Shown: positions 23,590-35,490, counted from the stretch's first letter. The stretch is DNA of 64,000 nucleotides from Limnoperna fortunei (GCA_944474755.1 OX104112.1:79187756-79251755), one strand, 5' to 3'. A program made the numbers and translations. The notes: generated from the letters alone by a model not told the origin.

Positions 23590-24085
23590 TTTTTTTGAGT
23601 GACAAAACCTCTTAGCGCGTATGGTCGTAGATCCAAAAAGGTGCAAATTGAAATCGGCAACTATTTTTTAACATTTGTTCAGCGTTTTGAAATGCTGTTT
23701 TTCAATTTGATAGAGCGATTTTCAAAGGTAAATTTTGACCAAAATTAGAACGGGTGTAACTTGGAGCAATCGATTATTGTCCATTTGAAAACCTCTGGGT
23801 AATGTCGTTTGCGGTTTAGGCGCGAATACCATAGAACGTCACGAAAGCTGGCGATCTTTTGTAAACATCGTAAGACACTTGTTGAAAACAAAAAATGTCA
23901 GATTGCGTAGCAAAAGTCAAGTACATGTAAACAACAAGCATAGTATGGAATATATACAGTGGACATTTTTCAATTGGATTTTTGTAATAAAAAGTTACAA
24001 TATCGCATATTGAATATTAATTTTTAAAAATGCAAGCAGAAAGGCACTCCATGTGATTGTGTCTTTTAGTATAAGCTATTAACAC
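23590..24085. repeat. Dispersed ~500-bp repeat next to the breakpoint
   Basis: It shares 'cagcgttttgaaat', 'aattagaacgg', 'acaatcgatt', 'gaacgtcacgaaagc', 'tttgtaaacatcgtaag' and 'gtagcaaaagtcaag' with 62925-63495, at much lower identity than the A/B duplication. It is therefore an older dispersed family. It begins within ~60 bp of the truncated exon. No long frame is seen. Confidence 0.75.
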
Positions 24086-24319
24086 ACTGTTTAAATTTAA
24101 AACAAACTAGTTGACATGCATTCTGATTATAAAGATATATGTTGCATCATACAGTCTTACAATTGTTTGTTTGTTTGAATCCGGGGAATATATAAAAAAT
24201 GATTTACATGCGCTTTTGAATAATACTGGGTCGATCTTGTTATAGTGTGTGGGACTCGATATAACAAAATCGACCTAGTATCATTCGAAGCACATGTAAA
24301 TCGATTTGCACAGATCCCT

Positions 24320-24575
24320 GTGTTGTAATTGTTTAATGCAACTTTCAGCAATTTTTCAGCTATATTTGGGCGTCCTGTTTTTATTGGAGGAGAAAGCCAG
24401 ATTGTAGGAGGAAGCCAGATTCTAGGAGTCTTTTAATAATTGTCAATCAAGATTGAAGTTGAGCACACCCTGGCAGCAGTAAGATTCAAACAACATGAAC
24501 AAGTGCTGACAGGCATTCGATCAATAGTAGATGAATACTACCTTAACCACTCGGCAACTGAAGCCCTGGAGTATT
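24320..24575 (-). mobile_element. tRNA-derived SINE, minus strand
   Basis: Read on the minus strand it starts 'cttcagttgccgagtggtta' (A-box-like). It continues with 'tcatctactattgatcg' and ends with 'atatagctgaaaaattgctg' and 'gttgcattaaac'. It lies in the spacer between the two duplication units. Confidence 0.75.
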
Positions 24576-24599
24576 GCAGAAATAAATTATTTTAGTTTT

Positions 24600-25261
24600 T
24601 AATATTTTAGAAGCTTATGCCATCACTTACATTTATAGGGAGACATTTACAAATATCTACATGTATTTGATGCAAGTTATATTCCAACCATATAACAGGT
24701 GCGATTTTTATGTCTGAAATGGGCAGCAGCAAATTTGTCTTATTAATTAATATATTAATAAAAGTTATGATAGAAACATCTTCAATTGTATCGTTGCACT
24801 TAATGGATTTTGATGGACTCTTTGTCACATAGTACATATTGTACACCTGATATTTTATATTTTTATTGGAATGATATTTAGGATTCCCCATAGCAAACAT
24901 TGACTTGACATTCTCTTATCCACAACTACTTGCACCACTGAGTGGGATTTGATGAAACTTTTGCAGAATCCTTTGTCATGTGGTGGAATTGTGCACCTGA
25001 TATTTACAGTTTGAGCAAAACGATTTTTGGAGTTTCCAACAGCAAAGCCCTGGACATTGCATGCTATTCAAGACATAGGGTAGCTGGGGCTATTAATTAT
25101 GAGGATTGCAAAGTTTTTTCCTGTCTTTTTAATTAATATCTAATATGTTTCTAAATTTACCTGATTTATTTTGGTTTGTTTTATTGCCTGTCAAACATGA
25201 GGCAGGAATCTCATTTCATACTTGCAAAGCAACCTTTCCTTCGGTGCAGTCTGCACTTTTA
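24600..25261. other. Spacer between duplication copies; diverged repeats, no gene
   Basis: Two diverged stretches, about 24800-24915 and 24950-25065, share 'ctttgtca', 'tgcacctgatattt/gtacacctgatattt', a 'gat(a)tttaggattcc / gatttttggagtttcc' segment and 'agcaaa'. They look like an old tandem duplication. Open frames here have no recognisable domain. Confidence 0.45.
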
Positions 25262-26371
25262 ATTTGCTTATTGTTTTGTATTTTGTTATTACCATCATTT
25301 ATAAGTAATTTTTTCAACACTGATGGGAAATGCAGGTAAGACATTTTTCTGTGTCCACACAAGTTGATAAGAATATAGTTTATGTGGAATCATTTCTGCC
25401 AGAAATAGGATATTTAAATAATCAGACAAAAACTGAGGGTGAAATATGGATGTCATACAGTGTTCTTCAATGTCATAATCTTATTAAGTGTAGTCTTTAC
25501 AACTGGGAAGTTTGCCCTGCAAATACCCACAAGTAATACCAGTACTATTCAAAAGCAAATTTAATCAATTATTTTAAATTGAAAAATAACAATTATCATT
25601 AATCATTACACTTAGTAAAATATCAATTTACATGATTTTACTATTTGCATGTGCATTTTTGTAATCATTTCTACACTTGGAAATCCTTTTATGTTCACAA
25701 GGCTTAAGCACTATTTAAGAAAATATTTTAACACTTTTCCTACATACTCCTAAAGTTAGCACCCAGTATAAAAACTGAATAATAGAAATATAAAAATAAA
25801 ATTGCAGTAAACCAGTTGTGCATGATTTCAGCGAGATAATTTCTGGGAAGTATTTCCCAAAATGGTCTAATGTCAAGCTTTGGTTTAGGATCTGCCAAAC
25901 ACTCGAAATGTGTAGAGGACCATCTTGGGTATATATATGTACAATATCAGAATGTCATTTTGCCACTCAAATTTTACAAGATTGTATTTAGATTTTTGTC
26001 AATCAGAAAACAATCTTGTAAATGGCTTTGCAGCTGCATTAAAGTTTTGGCCCGATTTGTATTCATTTTTCAGTGGATACAAATCGGGCCAATTGCAGAG
26101 AACTACCATGATATCAGTTATCCATGGTGTGGTTTAAATGTGCCTCTTGTGTTCTATGTGAAGCTCTCTAGTATGGTTTTCATCTTGGATTTATAATTAC
26201 TGTAAAAAAAACGTTCTTTGCAGAGTTACTTTTCTTCAATATAACAATACGATCTTTCAAGCAGTTTGTCACAAATTTTTTGAAAATTGGGAGAAAGGCA
26301 AGGCATTGACGGCCCTGGTAGCCATGTTTTAAACTCGACTGTCCATAAATGAACATATATATCAAAAAGGA

Positions 26372-26705
26372 GGGGCCGAGTGTTTTAGGTGGTTAGTCAT
26401 CTACTATTTTTCATGATGCCTGTCAACACTAAGATACTCAACACTGCGGGCATGGTGTGATCAACTACAACCTTAATTGGCAGGGATTTGGGGGAAAATC
26501 CATCAAATCTCAAGGTCACATTGCCCAAAAAAATGTTAGCAATTTTTACACACAAAAAAACGTTTCCAGACAGTAACTCAAATTGTGAGCATTAATTGGA
26601 TAGTCAGTTTTCCCGCTGAAAGTCAGAGTTCCTACCGAAAAAAATGGACGCCATGATATGGGTCTTATATAGCCTACAGTGGCGATTAACCACAAACAAA
26701 CGAAG
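26372..26705 (+). mobile_element. Degenerate SINE with nested satellite (copy B)
   Basis: Counterpart of 2988-3310: 'ggggccgagtgttttaggtg', then the 'caaggtcac' satellite piece, then the SINE tail 'atggacgccatgatat...agtggcgattaaccacaaac'. Confidence 0.65.
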
Positions 26706-26902
26706 TTTGATTCCCAGTAGGTCAATAACAAGACAACTCGGACGGTTTACTTTTGAGACACTCAACCCAACTACCAAGACAACTCGGACCATCTAGCACA
26801 AAGTGAATAATAATACTACAGAAAGCACTACAAAACAAATTACATCAAAGTGTAAAAGCAATAATAAAGTAGTTTTTATTTAACATCGGGAGCAGTTTAA
26901 AA

Positions 26903-27779
26903 CAATGTCTCGATGGCCGAGTGGTTTTGGTAGTCAGTCATCTACAATTGATCACTTGGCCCGTCAACATTGAGGTTATCAGTTCGAGCCTTAGAATGCG
27001 GGCAGGGTATGCTCGACTCTAACCCTAATTGACAAGGATTCACAGTTTTTTTTTGCCTTGAGTTTTCTTCATCTAATAAAAAATGGACGTCATGATATAG
27101 CTGAAAAATAATTGAGAGTAGCGTTCATTCTAGCTACAATAATGTAGCTCCTTTTTTTGATGGACGGAGCTACAAAGAGGTCCCATTACTCGTAATGGAG
27201 CAAAAACACTTTTGGGATTTACACATATTTTCCGCTATTTAACCTTTGTCTTTATTAAATAAATATGTTTTCTTTCCTCCGCCGTTCATCTGACATGTCT
27301 ACAATGTCTAATTAAATAATTTTAACACTTTTTCGTAATCGTGGCATTGTTGACATAATTAAAATTGTGGAGTGTAGAATTTCGGAATCGTATCGGTAAA
27401 ATTTGTAATAAGGGGACATAATCATAATGCAAATGAATACAGCTGAAATCATCCGGAATTACATTTTTTACCAAATCGATTCTGATATTATCGAAATTAT
27501 GCACTTCCGGAATTCATATTTTGTCAAACAATGCCATGATTACGAATAAAGTGATAAAACTAACGAATACGGTGTTGTGGAAATATCAGTAAAACTGCAA
27601 ATACATAAGAAAGTATGTAGCAAACCAGGGAAACAGTGTAATTGCTTATAATATGCATAAAACCCCCGGGTGTGAATCACTCCCGGGCTGCTCCATTACG
27701 AGTAATGGGACCTCTTTGTAGCTCCGTCCATAAAAAAAAGGAGCTACATTATTGTAGCTACGTTCATTCACAAACAAAG
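26903..27779 (+). mobile_element. tRNA-derived SINE split by a MITE (copy B)
   Basis: Counterpart of the SINE at 3476-3716. It runs from 'tctcgatggccgagtgg' to 'gagagtagcgttcattc' (27130), is interrupted by a 630-bp element, and resumes with 'cgttcattcacaaacaaag' from 27761. The unsplit copy A shows the target before insertion. Confidence 0.85.
27131..27760. mobile_element. Mutator-like MITE, 630 bp, 9-bp target duplication
   Basis: The ends 'TAGCTACAATAATGTAGC' and 'GCTACATTATTGTAGCTA' start terminal inverted repeats of about 70 bp, near-perfect apart from a one-base difference in a T run. They reach 'cattactcgtaatgga' / 'tccattacgagtaatg'. A perfect 9-bp target duplication CGTTCATTC flanks it (27122-27130 and 27761-27769). 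Long inverted repeats with a 9-bp duplication fit Mutator-like (MULE) elements. The interior is also partly palindromic ('cgtaatcgtggcattg' against 'caatgccatgattacg') and has no transposase. It is absent from copy A, so it probably inserted after the duplication. Confidence 0.9.
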
Positions 27780-28061
27780 TTTAAAATAACAGAAAAAGAT
27801 GTAAACGAATAGAAGATTCCCTTTATTGAATTTTATGTGGAGTCGGACCTTCCAAATTTTTATTGGTGCTGATATTACAATCGCAGTATATGAATACGTA
27901 TATATATGAACCATATAGTGTTATCCGGCCAAGTGGAGTGGTGTACCTGTCATTTCGGTAGATTAACTCGTATTATTAGATTAATTGAATGTGTGTGCTC
28001 TTTGTATGTCAGTTTATTCCTACATTGAAGCGGATATGATTAAATATAACTGAACTTAATA

Positions 28062-28067
28062 TTTATT
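28062..28067 (-). terminator. AATAAA polyadenylation signal, TPR-TIR gene copy B
   Basis: Plus-strand 'tttatt' 21 bases beyond the stop codon at 28089, as in copy A. Confidence 0.5.
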
Positions 28068-28088
28068 AAAAAGTCGCCAACCTGGTCT

Positions 28089-30494
28089 CTATCTTTGACT
28101 AATTGAGCGAATGAGTTTGTCCCAGTCAAAATAATCGACGGCATCTAAGCATATAATAGTGTTAAATCGGTCGGATTGGTGTCCAGTTTCCAGCAGAATG
28201 GGAATTATGAAGTTAGTACGTTTTTCGCTCAATGAATAGACTTCAGCTGTGTCTAAATTGCGCATACACCACCTATCTGTATAAAATTCTCTTGTTAGAA
28301 TAGCTAACACTTTACTGCTATTCTGGATTAGATTTCGTGTGCTTTCTATAATGTTTTCCCCGGGCGATGCATCTCGCTCAATAATGGCTCCTTTATATCC
28401 GTAAACTCCTTCAACCTTTTGAAGTAATGAATACAAGACCCATTCTCTTTGGTTTTCTGGATATATAACGAAGAAATCGTACTTAAAGTTTTCATTCCTG
28501 GCTTTATCTGGAGATTCGGAAAAGGAGATCTTTTCTGTTAAATTTCCACAAGTCGGACATGACGTAATTCCTGCTTTTTGATGTAATTTTGCCCGATGTT
28601 CCGACCAATTATCTTGAAAGGTTTTCCACTCTCCATCTTCGAATGTTTTGAACTCGGCACTTTGTTCAATTATCTTTGATATTTCATAAGAGCTGCCCTC
28701 TGTGACTGTTCCAAAGTAAGCACAAAGGTGTGCCATCCCTTGTTTGTATTCATTTATAAATCTACGAGTGTGTTTCTTAAAAAGGTCAGCTGCTTCGTCA
28801 GTTTTAAGGGACTTGGGATCAGTAGTGTGTATATCAGCTTGAACACTGAAACTTCTCCTCATCTGTCTATGCTCAGTTTGTTCAAATAAGGAGGAAGGTG
28901 AACTTTTTTTCACTGTTTCTATCACGTTATATTGCTTTAAAGCAAATCGAAACCAAAATGCTATCTCGTATAACAGTCTGTCTACACGTAGCTCCTTGCT
29001 ATCCAGCTCTGCTCTGTTAATTGTCGAAATGCTCTTAAGCTCATCTTCATACATCTGAAGAAATGTTTCAAATAAATGTTCAAAACTTTTTGTAGGTTTG
29101 TGTGCTGTATCTATTTCCAAAGCACGTTTAAAACACTCAATTGCCTCTCTTTTGTCTCCGAGACACCTAAGAAATCGCCCATGACTTCTGTGAATTTCTG
29201 GAATTTTGCTTGTTCCAAGTATTTTCACTGCTTTCCAAAAGTTAATACTTGCTTTACTTATCCATTTCTCTTTGTCATAATCAAGTTCTTCATTAGAACC
29301 ATCCTTAATAGCCATCATGTGATAAGCTTCTGCTAACTGTTTAAAGTTCATAGGTGTTGGGGCAAAGGTCAATGAAGTCTCCCAATCTTTTATTGCCTCT
29401 ACCAAATCATTTTTGTCTTTGAAAAGCTTATATTTTGTGAAAAATATTGATGCTCTTATTGTTCGTCCAAACCAGTTGGCCTCAGAATTATCTATTTTTA
29501 AGGAGTGTTCAACGTGTTTTATTGCATCGTTAAGTCGAATCTTGTTGTCTTCTGTTGCTTCTTTGCTGTCAATTCGAATATTCTTTAGATAACATGCATA
29601 ACGAATGCGGATTTCACGATTGTCCTCGTTTTCGTTCAGGGCTTTGTCAAAGCACAATCTTGGATTCTTGTATTCTTCTGTGAATCCACATTTCTCTACT
29701 ATATTTGGAATTACGTTTGCATCAACTTCAGTCAAACCCTTTTCGTTCCATTTCACGTTCGGTTTTTGGAAGAAAAATACTCCTAAGTAAGCCCATGATA
29801 CTCCAGTAATATTTCTCACCAAATGTGTGTCTCTGTGTTCTTTCATTTCATCTGACTCGATTTGTTTCACAATTTGATGTATGCTTTCAACTGCTTTGTT
29901 AAAGGTATCTTCAGGAGTCCGATCTCTTTGGTCCGACATATATCTCTTCTGATATCCTTGCATGGCCCAAAATTTTATCTCCATGGTTACTAGTAATCGA
30001 TCATCTCCAATTACGGTCTTTTTTACTTCACTCACGGCTCTTTTAAACATATGTGTACATTTGTCCCATCTTGGTCGATCGTCGTTTAGGTGACAATCAA
30101 ACAAATATGCAAACCCAAATTCTGCAAACTGGATGCACGATTGTAAATTGTCATTTTGTTTAGCTTTTTCTGTTAATATTGATCGTGTTTCATCAGCTTT
30201 TTGTGTCCTCAATAATCGTTTATATACAAAAATCTGATTCAATATAGCATTGAGATTCTGATCATCACTTTGGACCACTTGTTGAAAGCACTCTAATGAT
30301 TTTTCGGGGGATTTATTGAAAAAGTGCATAGCACCAAGAAGATTCCGAATGGCGTTTGCTGTGAAACCATCAGTATAGTCATCTAGTAGAGAACGCACCT
30401 TTGCGATTGTGTGTGATAGATTAGGTTCGGCCTGGCTTTGAAAGGCATTCAGAGGCAGTGAAAAATGTCCATAATCTTGTGTATAATCCTCCAT
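28089..30494 (-). CDS. TPR-repeat protein with C-terminal TIR domain, copy B (801 aa)
   Basis: Paralogue of 4029-6437 with the same layout: TPR-like region to ~640, CPTC pair, TIR domain ~670-800 ('YDFFVIY', 'ERDASPGE', 'DRWCMRN', 'FDW'). About 73 residues differ by hand count (~91% identity), with one codon removed near residue 555 ('DDIIHTS' versus 'ADIHTT'). Differences crowd the N-terminal and middle TPR region (e.g. A/Y to E/S/D changes near 99-114, 202-204 and 366-385); the last 130 residues have seven. Nucleotide changes in the TPR part are mostly replacements, which suggests diversification of a sensing surface; this is inference. The frame is fully open and the 3' splice site before the ATG is kept, so it is probably a working gene. 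Partner and ligand are unknown. Confidence 0.9.
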   Translation of the reverse strand: MEDYTQDYGHFSLPLNAFQSQAEPNLSHTIAKVRSLLDDYTDGFTANAIRNLLGAMHFFNKSPEKSLECFQQVVQSDDQNLNAILNQIFVYKRLLRTQKADETRSILTEKAKQNDNLQSCIQFAEFGFAYLFDCHLNDDRPRWDKCTHMFKRAVSEVKKTVIGDDRLLVTMEIKFWAMQGYQKRYMSDQRDRTPEDTFNKAVESIHQIVKQIESDEMKEHRDTHLVRNITGVSWAYLGVFFFQKPNVKWNEKGLTEVDANVIPNIVEKCGFTEEYKNPRLCFDKALNENEDNREIRIRYACYLKNIRIDSKEATEDNKIRLNDAIKHVEHSLKIDNSEANWFGRTIRASIFFTKYKLFKDKNDLVEAIKDWETSLTFAPTPMNFKQLAEAYHMMAIKDGSNEELDYDKEKWISKASINFWKAVKILGTSKIPEIHRSHGRFLRCLGDKREAIECFKRALEIDTAHKPTKSFEHLFETFLQMYEDELKSISTINRAELDSKELRVDRLLYEIAFWFRFALKQYNVIETVKKSSPSSLFEQTEHRQMRRSFSVQADIHTTDPKSLKTDEAADLFKKHTRRFINEYKQGMAHLCAYFGTVTEGSSYEISKIIEQSAEFKTFEDGEWKTFQDNWSEHRAKLHQKAGITSCPTCGNLTEKISFSESPDKARNENFKYDFFVIYPENQREWVLYSLLQKVEGVYGYKGAIIERDASPGENIIESTRNLIQNSSKVLAILTREFYTDRWCMRNLDTAEVYSLSEKRTNFIIPILLETGHQSDRFNTIICLDAVDYFDWDKLIRSISQR

Positions 30495-30544
30495 CTCGAT
30501 GATTTACCCCCTGAAATGTTAAAAACTGGACTAAAGCATATGCA

Positions 30545-30625
30545 TAAAGTAGTCCCCAACTGATAAGACCACCCATCTGAGTCATGAAAATGGTCTTATA
30601 ATGGAGGTGGTCTTTTTTTAGGAGA
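30545..30625 (-). mobile_element. Hairpin MITE fragment upstream of TPR-TIR gene B
   Basis: 'agtccccaactgataagacc', 'acccatctgagtcatgaaaa' and 'tggtcttataatggaggtgg' match the pogo-like MITE end and the fragment above gene A. It is closer to the intact MITE than the copy A version. Confidence 0.65.
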
Positions 30626-32589
30626 AACAGTTTATACAGCTTTGTCGGTTGATGAGCAGCAAGAAATATGAAGTAATCAAGAAACCACACAAATTGTATA
30701 TTTATATTTATTATTCAGTTTATAAATATTTTTTTTTATAATCATGCTGTTAAAACTAATAATAATATAATAATTCCAAGTCTCCTTAACAGTGAATGTT
30801 TCTGTTCCTGTTTTATTTCGCATTATCATTGTTTTTTTAATTAAATTTTATTTTCTGCCCATGTTCCACTTGGAAGTTCCTTAAAGTTCAGTTTAGTTTG
30901 CGAAAATCCAGGTTTTTCCTTGTTTCTGTGATTTTTTCAGTCCGAGTTATGTGTAAAACACGATTAAATGCATACGTTTAAATATTGGTTAGCACCAAAG
31001 GTTGTGGATTAAAGCATCATCAATATTTTATTATTATTACCTAATAGTATCACAATTACAGGTTTTTTTATTTTTCCCCATTTAATGATTAACAACTCTG
31101 ACAGCCAATAGAACGACCATTCTGTTGCTTCCTTACTTTTTACCCCGATCATTAGTCAATACAGCCTGTATAATATTCACGAGCACCTTGGTTACTTTTC
31201 AAATGTGTTTAAGCCTCTGAAAAACACTTATTCTATTTTGCAGACAATAACATTTAAAAACTGTAAAGTTTAATGTTGGCTTCGGCCATAAAACATTTAT
31301 CTGATCTTAAAACCAGCCATATTTCATTTTCAATTAACAAAGCAACATATATCTGAAAATGATTATTGTAGTTTAGTTGTTTCTGCTCTGTTGTTTCTGA
31401 CAATAATTGATTTGGCAGACATCTCTACAATATCATATAGTTTGCCATCAATTGATATATAGATTAACCTGAAGATTGTCGGAAGGCATGAGAGTACTAG
31501 TGAATTGAAGAATGCAGAAATTCTAGAAATATTAGACTTTTATTTGAAAATTATATATGCTATATACACCATAACAAACTAATTATATATATACAGTGTT
31601 TTAATCTCAGAACGGACATGAAGACTTTTTAGACATTCCTGTAAATCAGATAATACCATTATTAACAAGCAAGACATTTGGTCTGTGGCCTATAACTTAT
31701 TACTGGGACGTTTCTAATGACTTTACCAGTTGCTTGGCATGTCCTGACATTTATTTCTAAACTATTATAACGTTGAATACACCGTCTTATTAATCAATTT
31801 ATTGAGGAGTTAAACCATCATGCATTACCATGACACCACAGTAAATTTTAAGTTTTCTTAAATTTGTCAAGAAAATCATGATTAAATTATTTTGTAAATT
31901 TAATAGTTTAACTATTCTATCATAATTAATGTAAATATTAAAATTGCTAAAGAGATTTGAAACAAAAACAGAAATGTGAAAAATGTAAGTTCGTCTTGAA
32001 AGTCGATCGATCGGCCGCTCTTAAGCCATCTTGTTTATAAATAATATACAGACTTACGTAAATAATGTATGCTATATTCACACAATACTCGTGATTTATT
32101 TTATTTAATTTATTTATATTTTTGTATTAAGTTATTCGAACATAGTGGTTCCTTTCGTTAATCAACTAATTGTTCTTACCACTATTAGCTAAATTATTTT
32201 TTCTTCCGGTTCGTTGGGAAGGGAAGTTACTCGGTCTTGTATTTGTCATTTCACGGAATAGGATATTCTAAGGCGCACTTTATTTTGTTACTTGTAAATA
32301 CATGTATATATATAAATATGTTCACACTGTTGTTATGTTAAAAAAATTACTAACATACCCCATGTGGGTCCTTGTGTATAGAATGTCTGATGTCTTATGG
32401 AAAAGGGGACTGCTCTGACGGTACCAATAATTTTGACAGGCACGTAATGCCAATTTCTTATCTTATCTTACATAATAACAATATTTTGTGTATACGATTT
32501 CTTATACAATTATAAAATATATGATAAATAAGATATATAATGACGAAACTGAGTTTATAATATACCTAGATGTTGACATTTTGCATTTG
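30626..32589. other. AT-rich intergenic sequence upstream of TPR-TIR gene B
   Basis: Aligns with 6626-9540 of copy A minus the A-specific segments. No gene is seen; the short open frame at 32488-32697 is AT-rich and has no counterpart in copy A. Confidence 0.5.
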
Positions 32590-32960
32590 TCAGTATTTGT
32601 AAGTTACGGGCTACTCTATTGCGATTCAACGCAAAAAAAGCAAATAATCGCTATCTTTTGCATTTTAACGCAAATGTTTGCGAATAAAACGCAATGATTA
32701 TTTTATTTCAAATTAAATCTTTCACTTAAGCCCCACTTTTTTCTATGGTCGATACCTTGTGCTACACGCAGCGACCATAGCATATAAAAGGGAACAAGTG
32801 AAATATTTAATTTTAATTAGATTGATTGCGAATAAACGCAAAGACTCACTGCGAATAAACGCAAAAGTATACGATAATGGTAAAGTGATGTGAAAAAAGG
32901 GGTGTGATAAACGGTGCGCGTCAAAGATGCGTTATATTGATTGATACTCGTGTACTGCTT
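32590..32960 (+). mobile_element. TTGCG/CGCAA-rich hairpin element, copy B
   Basis: Counterpart of 9540-9905 with the same inverted-repeat core around 'ttaaatctttcactt' and 'aagtgaaatatttaa', slightly more decayed. Confidence 0.6.
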
Positions 32961-33595
32961 ATGATATAGGTTTTGGAATGTGATATAGAGTTTCCGATAT
33001 AGAGTATGTACTAAAGCGTTGAAACAACAGCTGTATTAAATTATTTAAATAGTTTGTGTGTGGCATTTTCGTTTTCCAGAATTTTCCACGCAAAATGAAT
33101 AAACAAAAGACAAATACATTGATTTTTTTTCACTTAACTTCAAATTGAAAGAAATTTCGTGCTGTTTGGCTTTAATCAGAGACATATAATTACATGTCTC
33201 TGTTTTAATCGAGAGAGCGAACGTACATTAAAGAGACTTCCTTAGATGGGTTATTTAGACACAAGTTTCGTTCTCCTGTCTGAAAACAAATTTGCCTCTG
33301 TCACCTATAATAAAAGTTAATATCATATGCCAAATATTTAGATAATTATACAGTTGTTGTTCTAACGCTGGAAGTAAATACCATATACAACACTCATGTT
33401 GACTCTATACTGCATACCGTGCACTTTACCTCAAAATAATATAAAATATGATAAATAATGAACATAACATGCCAAAATCTGAATCGATATCAACCCTGGG
33501 TCACCATTGGTGTAATAAAGGGTTCTTGTATTGAAACAGCCTATAAAGATTCCGAAATGTATTAGTATATGGTTGTGCTGAATACAGTATACGGA

Positions 33596-33840
33596 GTTAG
33601 ATCGCGTATCTTTGACGTGCTCTATATATCATACCTCTTTTCTCATACCACACCCTCATTATCGTAAACTTTTGAGTTTATTCTCAATAATGCGTTTATT
33701 CGCTTAAAATATTGCGTTTAATCCCAATAATTATTTAGTTTAAACGCAATACGTTTTGCGTTAAATCGTATACAGTTTGAGTTTAATCGCAATAATTATT
33801 GCGTTAAACACATGAACAGTGGCTCGAATAAGCTTTCGTA
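33596..33840 (-). mobile_element. Inverted copy of the TTGCG-rich element
   Basis: On the minus strand it reads 'agcttattcgagccactg', then repeated 'taacgcaat' and 'gcgaataaacgca' words, then 'gataatgagggtgtgg'. It ends near 'cgtcaaagat', in parallel with 9545-9895. It forms the left border of the copy B-specific insertion. Confidence 0.6.
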
Positions 33841-34664
33841 TTCCCAGGAAAATTACATAAACAATGAATAGTAAACTTGCTTTCTACATTTTAACAAATT
33901 GTGATTATTATTATTATTAACCGTAAATTCAAGATTAGCCGTATTACTGTACATTTTCTCTATAATTAAAAAACATAGATGTGAATTTAGGTTTATTAAG
34001 CTAAATTAAGCTAGATACTGTGAATTATATCTTTTGAATTCATGTTTATGAATCGTAGCGTTTAATATCATATGGCTGGCTGTGTCATAATCCTAGAATA
34101 TAGATAAATGTGGCTTTCGTGTGCCAAAAACTAAAGCTAATTAAATAAAAACAGCCACATACATATAACACCTAAAGATCAGAATGACTTAAATACACAT
34201 AAGGTTTCAAAAACACAAAACAACTGAGTTATTAAAGTACGACTATAATTGTTACGGTTAATAGGATTATTGTAAAGTAGTTTCGTCATAAATATATATA
34301 AGAAAAGGTCTAGTTTTGTAACTATGAATTAGAAAGAGGTTGAAACCCCTCACATCACTTCGTGCTTGATTTTCATTTAAATAAACAGATACCCGCCACA
34401 TGAAGTCGATTGAGGTACAAAGATTTGACGCATTCGTTAACGACCTTTAATAATTTATGAACATATAATGCCAAGGAATATTATCTACTCATTTAAGCAC
34501 TATATTGGATCACGCTGTCTCAAGTTTCATCAGAAAGTATTATCTGTAGATATTTACTATCTTGACTCATGCTGTCGAAAGTATAGCCTGTTCCTTATGA
34601 ACAGTTCATAAAATCATGACCAATGATACACCTGTGTAGGATTTCGTATGGCCTCAAACTTCTT

Positions 34665-34765
34665 TATTTGATCAATTCAGAACTACACCAACTGATAATT
34701 TTCGAACAGCCACTATCATCATCTGATTATTTCAAACAGCCACAAACATTACAGTTAAGAACAGA
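34665..34765 (+). repeat. Decayed minisatellite, left part
   Basis: Imprecise units around 'aacagccac' and 'atcatctgattatttca'. Similar units recur at 35485-35850. The reverse-transcriptase fragment lies between the two parts, as if inserted into the array. Confidence 0.45.
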
Positions 34766-34805
34766 TTTATAGTATACTAGATTTTCCGTTCGATAGCATA
34801 TTTGT

Positions 34806-35270
34806 AACTTTCGGAGGATGTGTTTTTCAGCAGACAATCGGAATTCCCATGGGTACAAACTGTGCCCAACTCTTTGTCGATTTGTTCCTGTATTCTTATG
34901 AAACTGAATTTCAAGACAAGAAGATAGAAGAAGCTCGGTCCTTTAATTTTTACATATACATATATTGATGATGTCCTTTTAACAACCCTCAATTTGCTGA
35001 TTGGCTACCTTTAATATATCCTTCATAACTAGAAATTAAACAAAGCACAGAAACAGCTTCATCTACATCATTTTTAGCCATGCACCTTGAATATGACACC
35101 AACAGTCACCCGAGCACAAGAATTTACGATAAACGAGATGATTTTAATTTCAAAATCATAAATTTTCCTCACCTAAGTAGCAATATTTCAGCTTCTCCTG
35201 CATAGGTGTCTATATTTCAGGTGTGCAAGAGCTTGCAGCGAGTATACTTATTTTTGCAAGACTAGTGGTA
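34806..35270 (+). pseudogene. Reverse-transcriptase fragment of a retroelement (dead)
   Basis: Plus-strand translation shows 'TIGIPMGTNCAQLFVDLF' and 'LYSYETEF', then, after a frameshift, 'YIDDVL' (the YxDD catalytic box). Next come 'YDKRDDFNFKIINFPHL' and, in another frame, 'RCARACSEYT'. These are the RT palm motifs of a retroelement family I know from marine invertebrates. The class (non-LTR or Penelope-like) is not settled. At least two frame changes and several stops make it non-functional. Confidence 0.8.
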
Positions 35271-35339
35271 TACGATACCATACAGTTTAATCAACTAACA
35301 AACTCGCATACTACAGTAATGGAAGCGGAATGTTATACA

Positions 35340-35490
35340 TGCCATAAAACCTGGTTAAAACCACCATTTCTTTTTAAATGCCTGTACCAAGTCAGGATCA
35401 TTGCTGTAGTTGATTTTCTCTGACTTTGATTTGTGGATTGTCTTTTTTGACAGTTTCAACAGTGTTGTTATTACCTTCTTTCATAGCAGC
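35340..35490 (+). mobile_element. Probable 3' tail of the same retroelement
   Basis: 'aaatgcctgtaccaagtcag' and 'attgctgtagttg' match the stretch at 1795-1965 near the left edge of the duplication. It follows the RT fragment directly, so it is probably that element's 3' untranslated end. Confidence 0.55.
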
